From the NCBI RefSeq assembly GCF_047302425.1, contig NZ_CP154855.1:1-64000 (forward strand): 64,000 nt of DNA, given 5' to 3'. The position numbers and the translations under genes were made by a program. This DNA comes from Oceanitalea sp047302425. Its GTDB lineage: Bacteria > Actinomycetota > Actinomycetes > Actinomycetales > Actinomycetaceae. Positions 42,048-51,067 of this stretch are shown piece by piece (within the stretch, counting starts at the first letter, position 1; every line of letters starts with the position of its first letter). The notes beneath the pieces are model-generated. The model did no database searches and was not told the origin of the DNA. It was given only the letters and a program-made list of their open reading frames with translations.

Positions 42048-43390
42048 GACGTCACTCCCATTCCCGCGACGAGCGCGTTGAGGTGGGCCCAGGACTGCTC
42101 GGTGTCGACCGTCTCGGCGACGTCCTGGCGCAGGAAGGCGTCGATGGCGTCGGCGTGCGTGACGGCCGCGTCGACCTTGGGGTTGGAGCCGGCGACGTAG
42201 GCGCCGACGTCGATGAGGTCCTGCGCCTGCCGGCGGGCGGCCAGCACGGAGCGCAGGGTGGTAGCCGCCGCACGCTGCTCCGCCGTCGTCACCCGGGAGG
42301 CGACACGGGAGATGGAGGCGATGGCGTCCACGCTGGGGAAGTGGCCGGTGACGGCGAGCTTGCGGTCGAGGACGACGTGGCCGTCGAGGATCGAGCGGGC
42401 GGCGTCGGCGATCGGCTCGTTGTGGTCGTCGCCGTCGACGAGGACCGTGTAGATGCCCGTGACGGAACCGGTGGATCCGGTGCCGGCCCGCTCGAGGAGC
42501 TGGGCGAGCATCGAGAAGGTCGAGGGCGGGTAGCCGCGGGTGGCGGGCGGCTCGCCGACGGACAGGCCGATCTCACGCTGGGCCATGGCCGCGCGGGTGA
42601 GGGAGTCCATCATGAGGACGACGTCGGTGCCCTGGTCGCGGAAGTACTCGGCGATGCGGGTGGCGGTGAAGGCCGCGCGCAGGCGGACCACGGGCGGCTC
42701 ATCGGACGTCGCGACGACGACGACGGAGCGCGCCAGCCCCTCGGGGCCGAGGTCGTCCTCGAGGAACTCGCGCACCTCGCGGCCACGCTCCCCCACGAGT
42801 CCGATGACGTTGACGGCCGCGTCGGTGCCGCGAGCGACCATCGACAGCAGCGAGGACTTGCCCACGCCCGAGCCGGCGAACAGGCCCATGCGCTGGCCGC
42901 GGCCCACGGTGACGAGCGTGTCGAGGACACGCACGCCGAGCGACAGCGGCTGGTCGACCCGCGCGCGCTCGAGGGCGGAGGGAGCCTGGGCGGTCACGGG
43001 GACGGCGTCGTCGACGAGGAGCGGGCCCTTGCCGTCGATCGGCCGGCCGAGGCCGTCGACCACGCGGCCGAGCAGCCCCTGGCCGACACCGATGGTCAGC
43101 GGGTGGCCGGTGGAGCGCGCGGGGGCGCCGATGCGCAGGCCGTCGACGGGGCCGAGCGGCATGCAGCGGCTCGAGTCGCGGCCCAGGCCGACGACCTCCG
43201 CGCCCACGGTCCAGCCGCCGGCGTCGATGTCGACGAGGTCGCCGACGGCCACGGGCAGGCCCGTGACCTCGACCGTCAGGCCGACGACGGAGCGCACGAC
43301 GCCCACGCGCTGCGGCTGGGCGACGGTGAGTGCGTTCTGCCAGCGGCCGGTCGACCGCACGGGCGCCTGCGGCGCGAGCGTGACCGTCAC
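42044..43390 (-). CDS. fliI: flagellar export ATPase FliI
   Basis: F1-beta-like ATPase of 448 residues that powers or gates flagellar export. Walker A is GLFAGSGVGKSSLL, Walker B DVVLMMDSLTRAAMAQRE, and the SxGEPPATRGYPPSTF block is diagnostic of the family. ATGA overlaps with fliH and fliJ. Confidence 0.97.
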   Translation of the reverse strand: MTVTLAPQAPVRSTGRWQNALTVAQPQRVGVVRSVVGLTVEVTGLPVAVGDLVDIDAGGWTVGAEVVGLGRDSSRCMPLGPVDGLRIGAPARSTGHPLTIGVGQGLLGRVVDGLGRPIDGKGPLLVDDAVPVTAQAPSALERARVDQPLSLGVRVLDTLVTVGRGQRMGLFAGSGVGKSSLLSMVARGTDAAVNVIGLVGERGREVREFLEDDLGPEGLARSVVVVATSDEPPVVRLRAAFTATRIAEYFRDQGTDVVLMMDSLTRAAMAQREIGLSVGEPPATRGYPPSTFSMLAQLLERAGTGSTGSVTGIYTVLVDGDDHNEPIADAARSILDGHVVLDRKLAVTGHFPSVDAIASISRVASRVTTAEQRAAATTLRSVLAARRQAQDLIDVGAYVAGSNPKVDAAVTHADAIDAFLRQDVAETVDTEQSWAHLNALVAGMGVTS

Positions 43391-44013
43391 TGCTCGACCC
43401 CGAGGGCGTCGCGGACGCGCGCGACTGCCGCGCCGATGCGTGCGTCGAGGTAGCCCTCCTCCAGCTCGCTCACGGCGTCGCCGGGGCCCAGCTCCGGGTC
43501 CGCGACGAGCTCGACGCCCTCGGGGACACGGAGCTCGGCCGGGAGCGCGGAGAGGGTCTCGGTGAGGTGGACGAGGTCCGCCGGGTGGAGCCGGATGCGG
43601 ACCAGGCCCTCGTCGCGCACCGACAGCGCGCGGCGCAGGGCGGCGTGGGCCGAGGCGTCCCCGTCGCGCAGCTCGGTACCGAGCACGGTCTCCGCGAGGT
43701 CGACAGCGGCGCGGGTCAGCGCGCTCTCCGCCTCGTCGAGGACCGGCGCGGCGCGGTGCCGGGCGGCCTCCGCGGCACGGGCGAGGGTGTTGAGCGCCTC
43801 CTGGGCCGCGGTCGCGGCACGCTGGGCGCGGGCGGCGAGCTGCTCGGCGGCCAGGCGGCGCTGCGCCTCGGCCTCCTGGGCGGCGGCCCGGGTGCCGGCC
43901 GACCAGCCGGCGGTGTAACCGCTGGAGTAGCCGGCCGCGACCGACGCCGCCTCCGGGCGGACCGTGGTGAGCGGGGTGAAGACGGGCCCTGCGGGGCTGG
44001 GCTCACGAGACAT
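43387..44013 (-). CDS. fliH: flagellar assembly protein FliH
   Basis: A 208-residue regulator of FliI. GYSSGYTAGWSAGTRAA is a Gly-xxx-Gly-like repeat typical of FliH, followed by a long Ala/Arg coiled coil and a C-terminal domain with VRIRLHPADLVHL. The start overlaps the fliG end by 11 bases. Confidence 0.9.
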   Translation of the reverse strand: MSREPSPAGPVFTPLTTVRPEAASVAAGYSSGYTAGWSAGTRAAAQEAEAQRRLAAEQLAARAQRAATAAQEALNTLARAAEAARHRAAPVLDEAESALTRAAVDLAETVLGTELRDGDASAHAALRRALSVRDEGLVRIRLHPADLVHLTETLSALPAELRVPEGVELVADPELGPGDAVSELEEGYLDARIGAAVARVRDALGVEQ

Positions 44014-45010
44014 ACTCGTCCTCCCCGTCGCGGCGCACGACGATCTGGCCGGACTCCTCGAGCGTGCGGATCGTCTTGACGATCGCGCCGCGGGCGTCGT
44101 GGACCTCGGACAGGCGCACCGCGCCGGCGACGTCCATCTCCTCGAGGAGGTTCTCGCGGGCACGCTCGGAGAGGTTGGCCTTGATCTTCTCCGTGAGGTC
44201 CGCCGTCGCACCCTTGAGGGCGAGGGCGAGGGCGGCCGTGTCGGTCTGGCGCAGGACCAGCTGCACGGCACGGTCGTCGAGGTGGACGACGTCCTCAAAG
44301 GTGAACATGAGGCTGCGGACCTGCTCGGCGAGGGCCTCGTCGCGCTGGCCCAGCTCCTCGAGGATCTGCTTCTCGGTGCTCGGGTCGGCGCGGTTGAGGA
44401 TCTCGACGAGGGGCTGGACGCCACCGACCGCCGTCGTCGTCTCACCGGAGGTGAGGACGGTGCCGGCTCGCCGCTGGAGGGCCTCGGCGATGATGATCAC
44501 GGCCTCGGGGCTGGCCTGCTCCATCGTCGCGATGCGCATGGCGACGTCGGCGCGCTCGGCCGGCGGGAGGCCGGCCATGATCGCCGAGGCACGCTCGGGG
44601 CGCAGGTGGGCCAGGACGACGGCCATGGTCTGCGGGTGCTCGCCGTTGATGAGCGAGAGCACCTGCCGGGCCTCGGCCTGCTGGAGGAAGTCGAAGGGCT
44701 GGCCGGCCAGCAGCGTGGTGAGCCGGCCCATGACGAGGGCGGCCCGCTCGGCCCCGAGGGAGTCCTCGAGGAGGCGCTGGGCGTAGTCGAGCCCGCCGTG
44801 GCCGGCAGGCGGCGCGCCGCCGTTGGCCTCGTCGTAGAACTCGATGAGGACCCGGTCGGCGATGTCGGAGGGGACCGTCTCCATGCGGGCGATCTCCGCG
44901 GAGATCTCCTCGACCTCGTGCTCGTCGAGCAGGGACATGACGCGGGTGGCGCGCTCGTGGCCGAGCTGCAGGAGCACGACGGCGGCCTTCTGGGGGCTGG
45001 TGAGCTTCAC
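44003..45010 (-). CDS. fliG: flagellar motor switch protein FliG
   Basis: C-ring rotor protein of 335 residues that contacts MotA. SPQKAAVVLLQLGHERATRV starts domain N; the EHPQTMAVVLAHL motif is in the middle domain; the torque helix near the C-terminus contains LDDRAVQLVLRQTD and LLEEMDVAGAVRLSEV. The GTG at 45010 overlaps the fliF stop (GTGA) and is preferred over another GTG six codons upstream. Confidence 0.95.
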   Translation of the reverse strand: MKLTSPQKAAVVLLQLGHERATRVMSLLDEHEVEEISAEIARMETVPSDIADRVLIEFYDEANGGAPPAGHGGLDYAQRLLEDSLGAERAALVMGRLTTLLAGQPFDFLQQAEARQVLSLINGEHPQTMAVVLAHLRPERASAIMAGLPPAERADVAMRIATMEQASPEAVIIIAEALQRRAGTVLTSGETTTAVGGVQPLVEILNRADPSTEKQILEELGQRDEALAEQVRSLMFTFEDVVHLDDRAVQLVLRQTDTAALALALKGATADLTEKIKANLSERARENLLEEMDVAGAVRLSEVHDARGAIVKTIRTLEESGQIVVRRDGEDEYVS

Positions 45011-46563
45011 TGCTTGACCGCCATCCACTGGCGCAGGCGGTCCGCGACCGCGGCGGGGTCCTCGTCGACCATGGCGACGACGCCCATGCGGGCGGTCTCC
45101 GTGGCGTCCGGCTCGATCGCGCGGACCTCGGGGACGGGCTCGAGCATGCTCGTGTCAGGCTCGAGCGGCTCGGGCTCCGGCAGCTGCATGACCTCGAGCT
45201 CGCCGAGGTCGATGTCCTCCCGCTCGCGGTTGCGGCGGGCGCGGCGCACGAGGGCGATGACGACGGCGAGGAGGACGACGGCGACGAGACCCCAGCGGAT
45301 GAGGGCGTCCCGCTGGGCCGCGGCGGCGGCCTCGGCCTCCGCCTCGGCCTGGGCCTCCAGCGCCTGCTGGGCGGCGTCCGCCGTGGAGGTGTCGAAGGCC
45401 ATCTGGGCGACGGCGACCTGGTCGCCGCGCTCGAGGTCGACACCGGCCGCGACCGCGACGATGTCCTCGAGCTCCTCGACGGTCACACCGGCCGCGGCGA
45501 CGGAGTCGACGACGACGGACACGGACTGGCGGGTGACCCCGCCGGGGTTGACGGTCGTGTGCTCGGTGACCTTGTTGACCGCGTTGTTCGAGGTCGCGTC
45601 CTCGCGGGTGTAGTGGCCCGCCTCGCCACCGTTGGGCACGGCGATGTTGTCCGGGCCGAGCACGCCGCCGACGGCCTGGCCGCCGCCCTGGTACTCCTCG
45701 GTGCTGCGCGTCTCGCTCAGCGGCGGGGCACCCTCGGCGGGGGTGAAGGTCTCGGAGGTGCGCTGGGTGGCGTCGCGGCCGAGCTCGGCGCTGACCGAGA
45801 CGACGGCGTTGCCGGCACCGACGACGCGGTTGAGCATCGCCTGCACCTGGCCGGCGACGCGCTCCTCGTACTCGGTGGCGCCGTCGGGGCCGCTTCCGGG
45901 CTCGGTCGTGAGGACCGCGCCCTCGGCGTCGACGACGGAGACGTTGGCCGGGTCCATGCCCGCGACGGCCGAGGAGACGAGGTTGACGACCGCCTGAACG
46001 CCAGCGGAGTCGAGGGTCTTGCCGGTCTCGGCCTGGACGAAGACGGAGGCGGTGGGCTCGGCGGCGGTCTCCGCGAAGACGCTCTCCTCGGGCAGCGCGA
46101 GGTGCACGGTGGCGTTCGAGACGCCGTCGAGGGCGCGCACTGTCTTGGCGAGCTCACCCTCGAGGGCGCGCTGGTAGCTGACCTGCTGCTGGAAGTCCGA
46201 GCTCGTCATGCCCATGTCGTCGAGCAGGCTGTAGCCGCCCTCCTCGGTGGGCAGGCCCTCGGCGGCGAGCGCGATCCGCTGGTCGTAGACCGACTCGGCG
46301 GGCACGAGGACCGTGCTGCCGCCGTCGGTGAGCTCGTAGGTGACGCCGGCGGCCGTGAGCTGGTCGACGACGGCGGCGGCGTCCTCGCCGGACAGGCCGC
46401 TGAACAGCGGGCTCATCGTGGGCCGGTTGGCCCAGGACGCGGCGAGGACGATGCCGAGGACGACCGCGGCGATGCCGATGAGGGCGAGGGTCTTCTGCGG
46501 GAGGCTGAACTCCCCGACCCAGTTCTTCAGGCGCGCGAAGGCGCCGGTGACGGCCGCGGGCAT
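45007..46563 (-). CDS. fliF: flagellar MS-ring protein FliF
   Basis: MS-ring subunit of 518 residues. Membrane helices lie near 25-45 and 428-447. The external region starts MSPLFSGLSGEDAAAVVDQL, with YQRALEGELAKTVRALDGVS as the ring-building motif. The acidic C-terminus (GVVAMVDEDPAAVADRLRQW) binds FliG. Confidence 0.96.
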   Translation of the reverse strand: MPAAVTGAFARLKNWVGEFSLPQKTLALIGIAAVVLGIVLAASWANRPTMSPLFSGLSGEDAAAVVDQLTAAGVTYELTDGGSTVLVPAESVYDQRIALAAEGLPTEEGGYSLLDDMGMTSSDFQQQVSYQRALEGELAKTVRALDGVSNATVHLALPEESVFAETAAEPTASVFVQAETGKTLDSAGVQAVVNLVSSAVAGMDPANVSVVDAEGAVLTTEPGSGPDGATEYEERVAGQVQAMLNRVVGAGNAVVSVSAELGRDATQRTSETFTPAEGAPPLSETRSTEEYQGGGQAVGGVLGPDNIAVPNGGEAGHYTREDATSNNAVNKVTEHTTVNPGGVTRQSVSVVVDSVAAAGVTVEELEDIVAVAAGVDLERGDQVAVAQMAFDTSTADAAQQALEAQAEAEAEAAAAAQRDALIRWGLVAVVLLAVVIALVRRARRNREREDIDLGELEVMQLPEPEPLEPDTSMLEPVPEVRAIEPDATETARMGVVAMVDEDPAAVADRLRQWMAVKQ

Positions 46564-46868
46564 CAGGCCTGCATCCGCATGATCTCGTTGAAGGCGTCAA
46601 CCGCCTTGTTGCGCAGGGCCACGGTGAGCTCCAGGGCGACGGCCGCCTCGGTGGCGGCGATCGTGTAGTCGTGGACGTCGTCGAGGTCGCCGGTGACGGC
46701 CTTGAGCGCGAGGTCGGAGGAGACCTCCTGCTTCTGGGCGACGCCGTCGACGGCCGAGGCGAGCGCGGCGCCGAAGGCGCTGCCGTCGCTCGCGGCCGGG
46801 TCCACGGCCTCGAGGCCGTCGAGGTAGCCGGTGGGTGCCACGCTGGTGATGGCGTCGATCGCGGGCAT
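46563..46868 (-). CDS. fliE: flagellar hook-basal body protein FliE
   Basis: A 101-residue protein that joins the MS ring to the rod. The C-terminal half (VHDYTIAATEAAVALELTVA, then RNKAVDAFNEIMRMQ) is typical. Shares TGATG junctions with flgC upstream and one base with fliF downstream. Confidence 0.94.
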   Translation of the reverse strand: MPAIDAITSVAPTGYLDGLEAVDPAASDGSAFGAALASAVDGVAQKQEVSSDLALKAVTGDLDDVHDYTIAATEAAVALELTVALRNKAVDAFNEIMRMQA

Positions 46869-47272
46869 CAGCTTCTCCCGATCTGGAGTGCGGACTGGTA
46901 GCTCTCCCGGGCTCGGTCCACGACCGCTGCGCTGGCCTGGTAGCCGCGCTGGGCCATGATGAGCTGGGTCATCTGGCTGGACATGTCGATGTCGGGGTAG
47001 CGCACGTACCCGTCCTCGTCGGCGAGGGGGTGGTTCGGCTCGTGGACCATGCGCCCCTCGGCGTCGCCGAGCTCGATGCCGGCCACCTGCGCGCCGGCGG
47101 GCTCGCCGTAGCTCATCGCGGTGGCGACGACGTAGCGCGCCTGGAAGGCGGCGCCGTCGGTCGAGGACGCGTTGTTGACGTTCGCGAGGTTGTCGCTGAC
47201 GGCGTCCAGCCACTTGCGGTGAACGGTCATGCCGGTCGAGGCGATGCCGATGGCGTCGAAGGTGCCCATCAC
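46868..47272 (-). CDS. flgC: flagellar basal-body rod protein FlgC
   Basis: Proximal rod subunit of 134 residues: SDNLANVNNASSTDGAAFQA at the N-terminus and SQMTQLIMAQRGYQASAAVV at the C-terminus, the paired rod-type ends. ATGA overlap with flgB. Confidence 0.95.
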   Translation of the reverse strand: MMGTFDAIGIASTGMTVHRKWLDAVSDNLANVNNASSTDGAAFQARYVVATAMSYGEPAGAQVAGIELGDAEGRMVHEPNHPLADEDGYVRYPDIDMSSQMTQLIMAQRGYQASAAVVDRARESYQSALQIGRS

Positions 47273-47613
47273 GCGCTCCTGATCGCCGTACGGATGGCGC
47301 TGAAGGCGCCGTCGACGGAGCGGGTCGCCACCTGGTAGCGCAGGTTCGCGTCGATGTTGGACAGCGTCTCCGTGTCGAGGTTGACGTTGTTGCCGTTCTC
47401 CCGGGTCGGCTCGAGGGAGCGCTCGACCGTCGCCTCGAAGCCGTCGGCGCGGCCCGTGCGGACGGCGTTGGCGAGCGCGTCCTCGAACTGCACCCGCCCG
47501 GCGAGGAAGCCGGGGGTGTTGACGTTGGCGATGTTGTCGGCGATGACGCGCTGGCGCAGGGAGAGCGCGTCGAGCGCGCTCTTCATCGCCACGGAGGTCA
47601 CTGAATCGAACAC
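47269..47613 (-). CDS. flgB: flagellar basal-body rod protein FlgB
   Basis: Proximal rod subunit of 114 residues, first gene of the long flagellar operon. VIADNIANVNTPGFLAGRVQ is the rod motif. It starts with GTG (VFDSVTSVAMKSAL). A leader of about 78 bases separates it from its sigma-28 promoter. Confidence 0.94.
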   Translation of the reverse strand: MFDSVTSVAMKSALDALSLRQRVIADNIANVNTPGFLAGRVQFEDALANAVRTGRADGFEATVERSLEPTRENGNNVNLDTETLSNIDANLRYQVATRSVDGAFSAIRTAIRSA

Positions 47614-47697
47614 GTTGGGTCTAACCCCTCACGAGAACTGCGGTACGTGCGGCCGAATCCGTGGCCTGGTGGCGAGCTGTCCATGCTCACCCTGTCC

Positions 47698-47724
47698 TCA
47701 TCGGCACCAGTTGCCGACGTGTGA
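47698..47724 (-). promoter_or_regulatory. sigma-28 promoter of flgB operon
   Basis: Minus strand: TCACACGT, 11 bases, GCCGATGA. A sigma-28 site before the basal-body operon is unusual compared with enteric bacteria, where early genes do not need FliA. Confidence 0.82.
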
Positions 47725-47857
47725 GGGGTTGATGGGGAGTTCTCCCCATTGAGGCTTTCGCGAATGTCTGAGTAACTAGGAGCACCCCCAGACACCGGCA
47801 GCCGGCACGCCCGCTGCCCCCGGGACCCAGCCGCCGGTGATTCTGATCGAAGCACGA

Positions 47858-47907
47858 GACACCGTGTGCCCTTGACCTCCGCGAGGAGCCCGAGGACACA
47901 CGGTGTC
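47858..47907 (-). terminator. hairpin after the FliT-like gene
   Basis: GACACCGTGTG (47858-47868) pairs with 47897-47907, 11 bases, around a 28-base loop that contains its own small stem (CTCC/GGAG). It starts 47 bases after the stop of the FliT-like gene. Confidence 0.6.
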
Positions 47908-47954
47908 TTGTGCGGTATCAGTCGTGTGCGGCGTGTGCCTTGTGCGACGTCCGC

Positions 47955-48269
47955 TCAGCCGGCGGCGTCGAGGTAGACGGGCCGGCGCGGCCCACCGGCT
48001 TTGAGGACCTCCGTCAGCCGCGCCTGGCGGCGGCTGAGGACCAGCGCCTCGCTGAGTCGCTGCGCCACCTCGGCCTGCCGGGTGGCGAGCTGCTGGGCCC
48101 GCTCGAGCAGCGGCTCGGGCAGCGGCCCGAGGTCGGCGGGCGGGGCCCACGGGCTCTGCGCCGGGGTGACGTGGTCACCGGCGAGCATCGCCTCGGTCTC
48201 GGCGACGTCGAGCTCCAGCTCGGTGAGCGCGGCCTCCCAGCGGGCGTGAAAGGCGTCAGGCGTGCCCAT
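47955..48269 (-). CDS. FliT-like flagellar chaperone (tentative)
   Basis: A 104-residue, mostly helical protein (ARWEAALTELELDVAETEAM, then LLERAQQLATRQAEVAQRLS). The sequence is too divergent for recognition by motif. It directly follows fliD and fliS, sharing one base with the fliS stop, which is the classic place of fliT. I read it as the FliD chaperone by position. Confidence 0.6.
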   Translation of the reverse strand: MGTPDAFHARWEAALTELELDVAETEAMLAGDHVTPAQSPWAPPADLGPLPEPLLERAQQLATRQAEVAQRLSEALVLSRRQARLTEVLKAGGPRRPVYLDAAG

Positions 48270-48673
48270 CAGCCGACGGCCGCGGTCGAGGTGACGCCGG
48301 TGCCGGGCATCGCGGCGGCCTGGTGCCAGGCGTCGCGCAGCGGGGCCACGAGCTCGCGGCACGCGGCGACTCGGGCGGCGTCCCGGTTGACGTTGGCGCC
48401 GACGAGCTCGGTGTAGAGGTAGTTGTACAGCTCGAGGAGCTTGGGCGCGCCGTCCCAGGCCGTGACGTCGAGGCTGCACCGCAGCTCGTGGATGATCTGC
48501 TGGGCGTGCCCGAGCTGCTCGTTGGCGGCGGCGCGGTCACCGGACTCGAGGGCGGCGACCGCCCGGTCGAGGTCGAGGAGCAGCCGGTCGTAGAGCATGG
48601 TGAGCAGCTGCGCCGGGGAGGCGGTCGCCAGCGACTCGCGGCGGAACTTGGCGAGGAGGGCAGCCTGGTTCAT
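48269..48673 (-). CDS. fliS: flagellin export chaperone FliS
   Basis: A 134-residue four-helix chaperone that keeps flagellin unpolymerised. SPAQLLTMLYDRLLLDLDRA and LLELYNYLYTELVGANVNRD are family motifs. In Gram-positive species FliS also meets FliW on flagellin. Confidence 0.95.
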   Translation of the reverse strand: MNQAALLAKFRRESLATASPAQLLTMLYDRLLLDLDRAVAALESGDRAAANEQLGHAQQIIHELRCSLDVTAWDGAPKLLELYNYLYTELVGANVNRDAARVAACRELVAPLRDAWHQAAAMPGTGVTSTAAVG

Positions 48674-48682
48674 CGACGTCTC

Positions 48683-50029
48683 CTACTGCTTGCTGGCGTT
48701 GAGGCCGGCGATCTGGTTGGTCAGCCAGCTCTGCGTGGAGTTCAACTGCGAGAGCCGCACCTCCATCGCGCTGAACTGCGCGACGAGCTGGGCGCGGCGG
48801 GTGCTGAGCCGCTCGTCCCACTTGGCGATCTGGGTGCCGAGGTCCCGGACGAGCGACTCCTGCGAGGTGATCTTCCCGGTGAGGGAGCCCTCGTTCTTGT
48901 CCGATGCTCGCTCCGCGACCTCGCCGACCCGCGTCGCGACGGTCTGGATCATCTCCATCGCTGCCTTGGGGTCCTCGGCCATCGCCTTGTCGAAGGCGGC
49001 CTTGTCGAGGGTGATCGCGCCGTAGCGGTCCATGCTGATGCCGACCGCGGCCGGGGAGCGCCCGTTCACCGGGTTGGTCATCGCCGCCTGGATGTCGCTC
49101 GTGAGGAAGCGGATGGCGGAGTCGCCGGAGAACATGCCACCGGTGACGACGGTGTTGCCGGAGTCGTCGGTCTCCGTCGTCGTCCGCGTGCGGGAGGCGA
49201 TCTCTGACAGCACGACGGACACGTTGGCCACGAGCTCGTCGGCGAGCTTGCGCTGGGCCTCGGCGTCAGTGGTGACGGTGACGGTCACGGGGTCCGTGGA
49301 GACCTTGCTGACGGTGACGTCGACGCCCTCGATGACGTCGGTGAAAGCGTTGGTCGCGCTGCTCAGCTCGTAGCTGCCGGCCGAGCCGGGCCACATCGAG
49401 ATGGTCGCGTCCTTCGCCGTCGCGATGGCGTTGTCGGCGGAGGCGAGGGCGGGCACGGACGTGTCGGTACCGGCGTGCACGGTGAAGCCGTTGGCGGCAC
49501 CGGTCTTCCCGGTGAGCTGGAGGCTGTAGGTGGGGCTGGCGTCGGTGCCGCCGGTGCGCACGCGCGTGGCGCTGACGCCGGTCTCGTCGCTCAGCTTGTT
49601 GATGGCGGCGGCGACGTCCTCGGGGTTGGCGGACGACGGCGTGAGGTCGTAGGTCTGTCCGCCGGTGCTCAGCGTGAAGGTGCCCGCGAGCGCCGTGGGG
49701 TCGAGGAGCGAGACCTGCCCGGAGGCGAGCTGGGTGACCTCGAGCGAGACGGTGCCGGCCTTGGCCGACGCGGAGCCCGCGACGGTGACGGTGTCGGAGG
49801 AGGACGAGGCCTTGGTGACCGACCAGGACGCCGGGTCGGCGACCTTCGTGGCCGCGGTGGCGAGGGAGGCGACCCTGCTGTTGAGCCCCTGGAGCGCCGA
49901 GACGAGTGCGGACGCGACCGTCGACTTGTTCTTGAGCAGGACCTGCTGGTTCACCTGGATCCGCACGAGGCTGTCGACGACGGCCTTCGTGTCCAGACCG
50001 CTGACCATGCCGTCGATACCGATCGTCAT
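48683..50029 (-). CDS. fliD: filament cap protein FliD
   Basis: Cap protein of 448 residues. The N-terminal coiled region begins IGIDGMVSGLDTKAVVDSLV; the middle is Ser/Thr/Asp-rich; the C-terminal coil includes VARVGEVAERAS-like helices and ends SWLTNQIAGLNASKQ. It has no promoter of its own that I can see and may depend on read-through from fliC. Confidence 0.94.
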   Translation of the reverse strand: MTIGIDGMVSGLDTKAVVDSLVRIQVNQQVLLKNKSTVASALVSALQGLNSRVASLATAATKVADPASWSVTKASSSSDTVTVAGSASAKAGTVSLEVTQLASGQVSLLDPTALAGTFTLSTGGQTYDLTPSSANPEDVAAAINKLSDETGVSATRVRTGGTDASPTYSLQLTGKTGAANGFTVHAGTDTSVPALASADNAIATAKDATISMWPGSAGSYELSSATNAFTDVIEGVDVTVSKVSTDPVTVTVTTDAEAQRKLADELVANVSVVLSEIASRTRTTTETDDSGNTVVTGGMFSGDSAIRFLTSDIQAAMTNPVNGRSPAAVGISMDRYGAITLDKAAFDKAMAEDPKAAMEMIQTVATRVGEVAERASDKNEGSLTGKITSQESLVRDLGTQIAKWDERLSTRRAQLVAQFSAMEVRLSQLNSTQSWLTNQIAGLNASKQ

Positions 50030-50065
50030 CCGGCGACCTCCCGTACGTGTGTGGTGGACATGCGG

Positions 50066-50099
50066 CCGGCGGCCCGCCCAGGAGTGAGCGGGCCGCCGG
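50066..50099 (-). terminator. terminator after fliC
   Basis: CCGGCGGCCCGC (50066-50077) pairs with 50088-50099, 12 bases, with a 10-base loop, 38 bases after the flagellin stop. It could reduce transcription into fliD relative to the abundant flagellin message. Confidence 0.78.
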
Positions 50100-50137
50100 T
50101 CGGTGGTGCAGTGCTACCGGGCGAGGCCCGGCGGCGG

Positions 50138-50956
50138 TCAGCGCAGCAGCGAGAGGATCGACTGCGGCATCTGGTTGGCCTGGGCCAGCATGGAGGTGCC
50201 GGCCTGCTGGAGGATGTTCGCGCTGGTGTAGCTGACCATCTCGTTGGCCATGTCGGTGTCGCGGATGCGGGACTCCGACGCGGTGAGGTTCTCGACCGAG
50301 ACCTGCAGGTTGTTGATGGTGTGGTCGAGGCGGTTCTGCTTCGCACCGAGCTCGGCACGGACCTTGGAGACCGTGTCGATCGCGGTGTCGAGCGTCGTGA
50401 TGGCGGTGCTGGCGTTGGTCACGACGTCGAGGGCGTTGACGCCCAGGCCCGTGGAGCTCATCGCGGTGCCGATGTTGACCGTGATGACCTCGCCGGCGTT
50501 GGCGCCGACCTGGAAGGTCTGGCCGGTGTAGGTGCCGTCGAGCAGGGCGCGGCCGTTGAACTGGGTCTGCGCGGCGATGTCGTCGAGACCAGCGGCGAGC
50601 TCGGTGATCTCCGCCTGGATGTTGGTCTTGGCGGTGTCGCTGAGCGCGCCGGTGTTGGAGGCCTGGACGGACAGGTCACGCATCCGCTGGAGGATGGCGT
50701 GCGTCTCGGTGAGCGCACCCTCAGCGGTCTGGACGACGGAGATGCCGTCCTGGGCGTTGCGGACGGCGACGTTGAGGCCACCGATCTGGGAGCGCAGGCC
50801 CTCCGAGATCGCCAGGCCCGCGGCGTCGTCGGCCGCGCGGTTGATGCGGAAGCCGCTGCTCAGCTTCTCGAGGGAGGAGCTGAGGTCGTTCTGCGTGTTC
50901 GACAGGTTGCGGTACGCGTTCATCGCAGAGACGTTGTTCTGCACGGAGAGTGCCAT
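50138..50956 (-). CDS. fliC: flagellin
   Basis: Filament protein of 272 residues, a short flagellin. The N-terminal D0/D1 part (NNVSAMNAYRNLSNTQNDLS, then SGFRINRAADDAAGLAIS) and the C-terminal part (ENLTASESRIRDTDMANEMV, then QANQMPQSILSLLR) almost meet, so there is essentially no D2/D3 variable domain. It carries Ser/Thr that the adjacent glycosyltransferase could modify. Own sigma-28 promoter and a CsrA-type leader. Confidence 0.97.
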   Translation of the reverse strand: MALSVQNNVSAMNAYRNLSNTQNDLSSSLEKLSSGFRINRAADDAAGLAISEGLRSQIGGLNVAVRNAQDGISVVQTAEGALTETHAILQRMRDLSVQASNTGALSDTAKTNIQAEITELAAGLDDIAAQTQFNGRALLDGTYTGQTFQVGANAGEVITVNIGTAMSSTGLGVNALDVVTNASTAITTLDTAIDTVSKVRAELGAKQNRLDHTINNLQVSVENLTASESRIRDTDMANEMVSYTSANILQQAGTSMLAQANQMPQSILSLLR

Positions 50957-51013
50957 GGTGTTCCTCTTCTTCCTGAAGTGTGGTGTTCAGATCGCCCTTC
51001 CATGGGCGTTCAC
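50957..51013 (-). promoter_or_regulatory. flagellin mRNA leader with candidate CsrA sites
   Basis: The predicted leader of about 57 bases has a hairpin near its start (50993-51008): CGCCC, loop ATGGAA, GGGCG, with GGA in the loop. Two more GGA motifs follow in TTCAGGAAGAAGAGGAACAC, covering the ribosome binding site. A loop GGA plus a GGA at the Shine-Dalgarno is the arrangement CsrA uses on the Bacillus hag leader. Confidence 0.7.
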
Positions 51014-51019
51014 CCGTGC

Positions 51020-51046
51020 TCATCGGTCGCCCCGTCGTGGTGATGA
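51020..51046 (-). promoter_or_regulatory. sigma-28 promoter of flagellin
   Basis: Minus strand: TCATCACC, 11 bases, ACCGATGA. Predicted start near 51013. Confidence 0.85.
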
Positions 51047-51067
51047 GAAGTTTCGAGGAGGAAATTC

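Larger units (their letters stand above)
47614..47954 (-). other. 341-base gap upstream of flgB
   Basis: No gene is visible. It holds the flgB leader, the flgB sigma-28 promoter (47698-47724) and a hairpin (47858-47907) ending the fliD-fliS-fliT unit. Confidence 0.65.
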
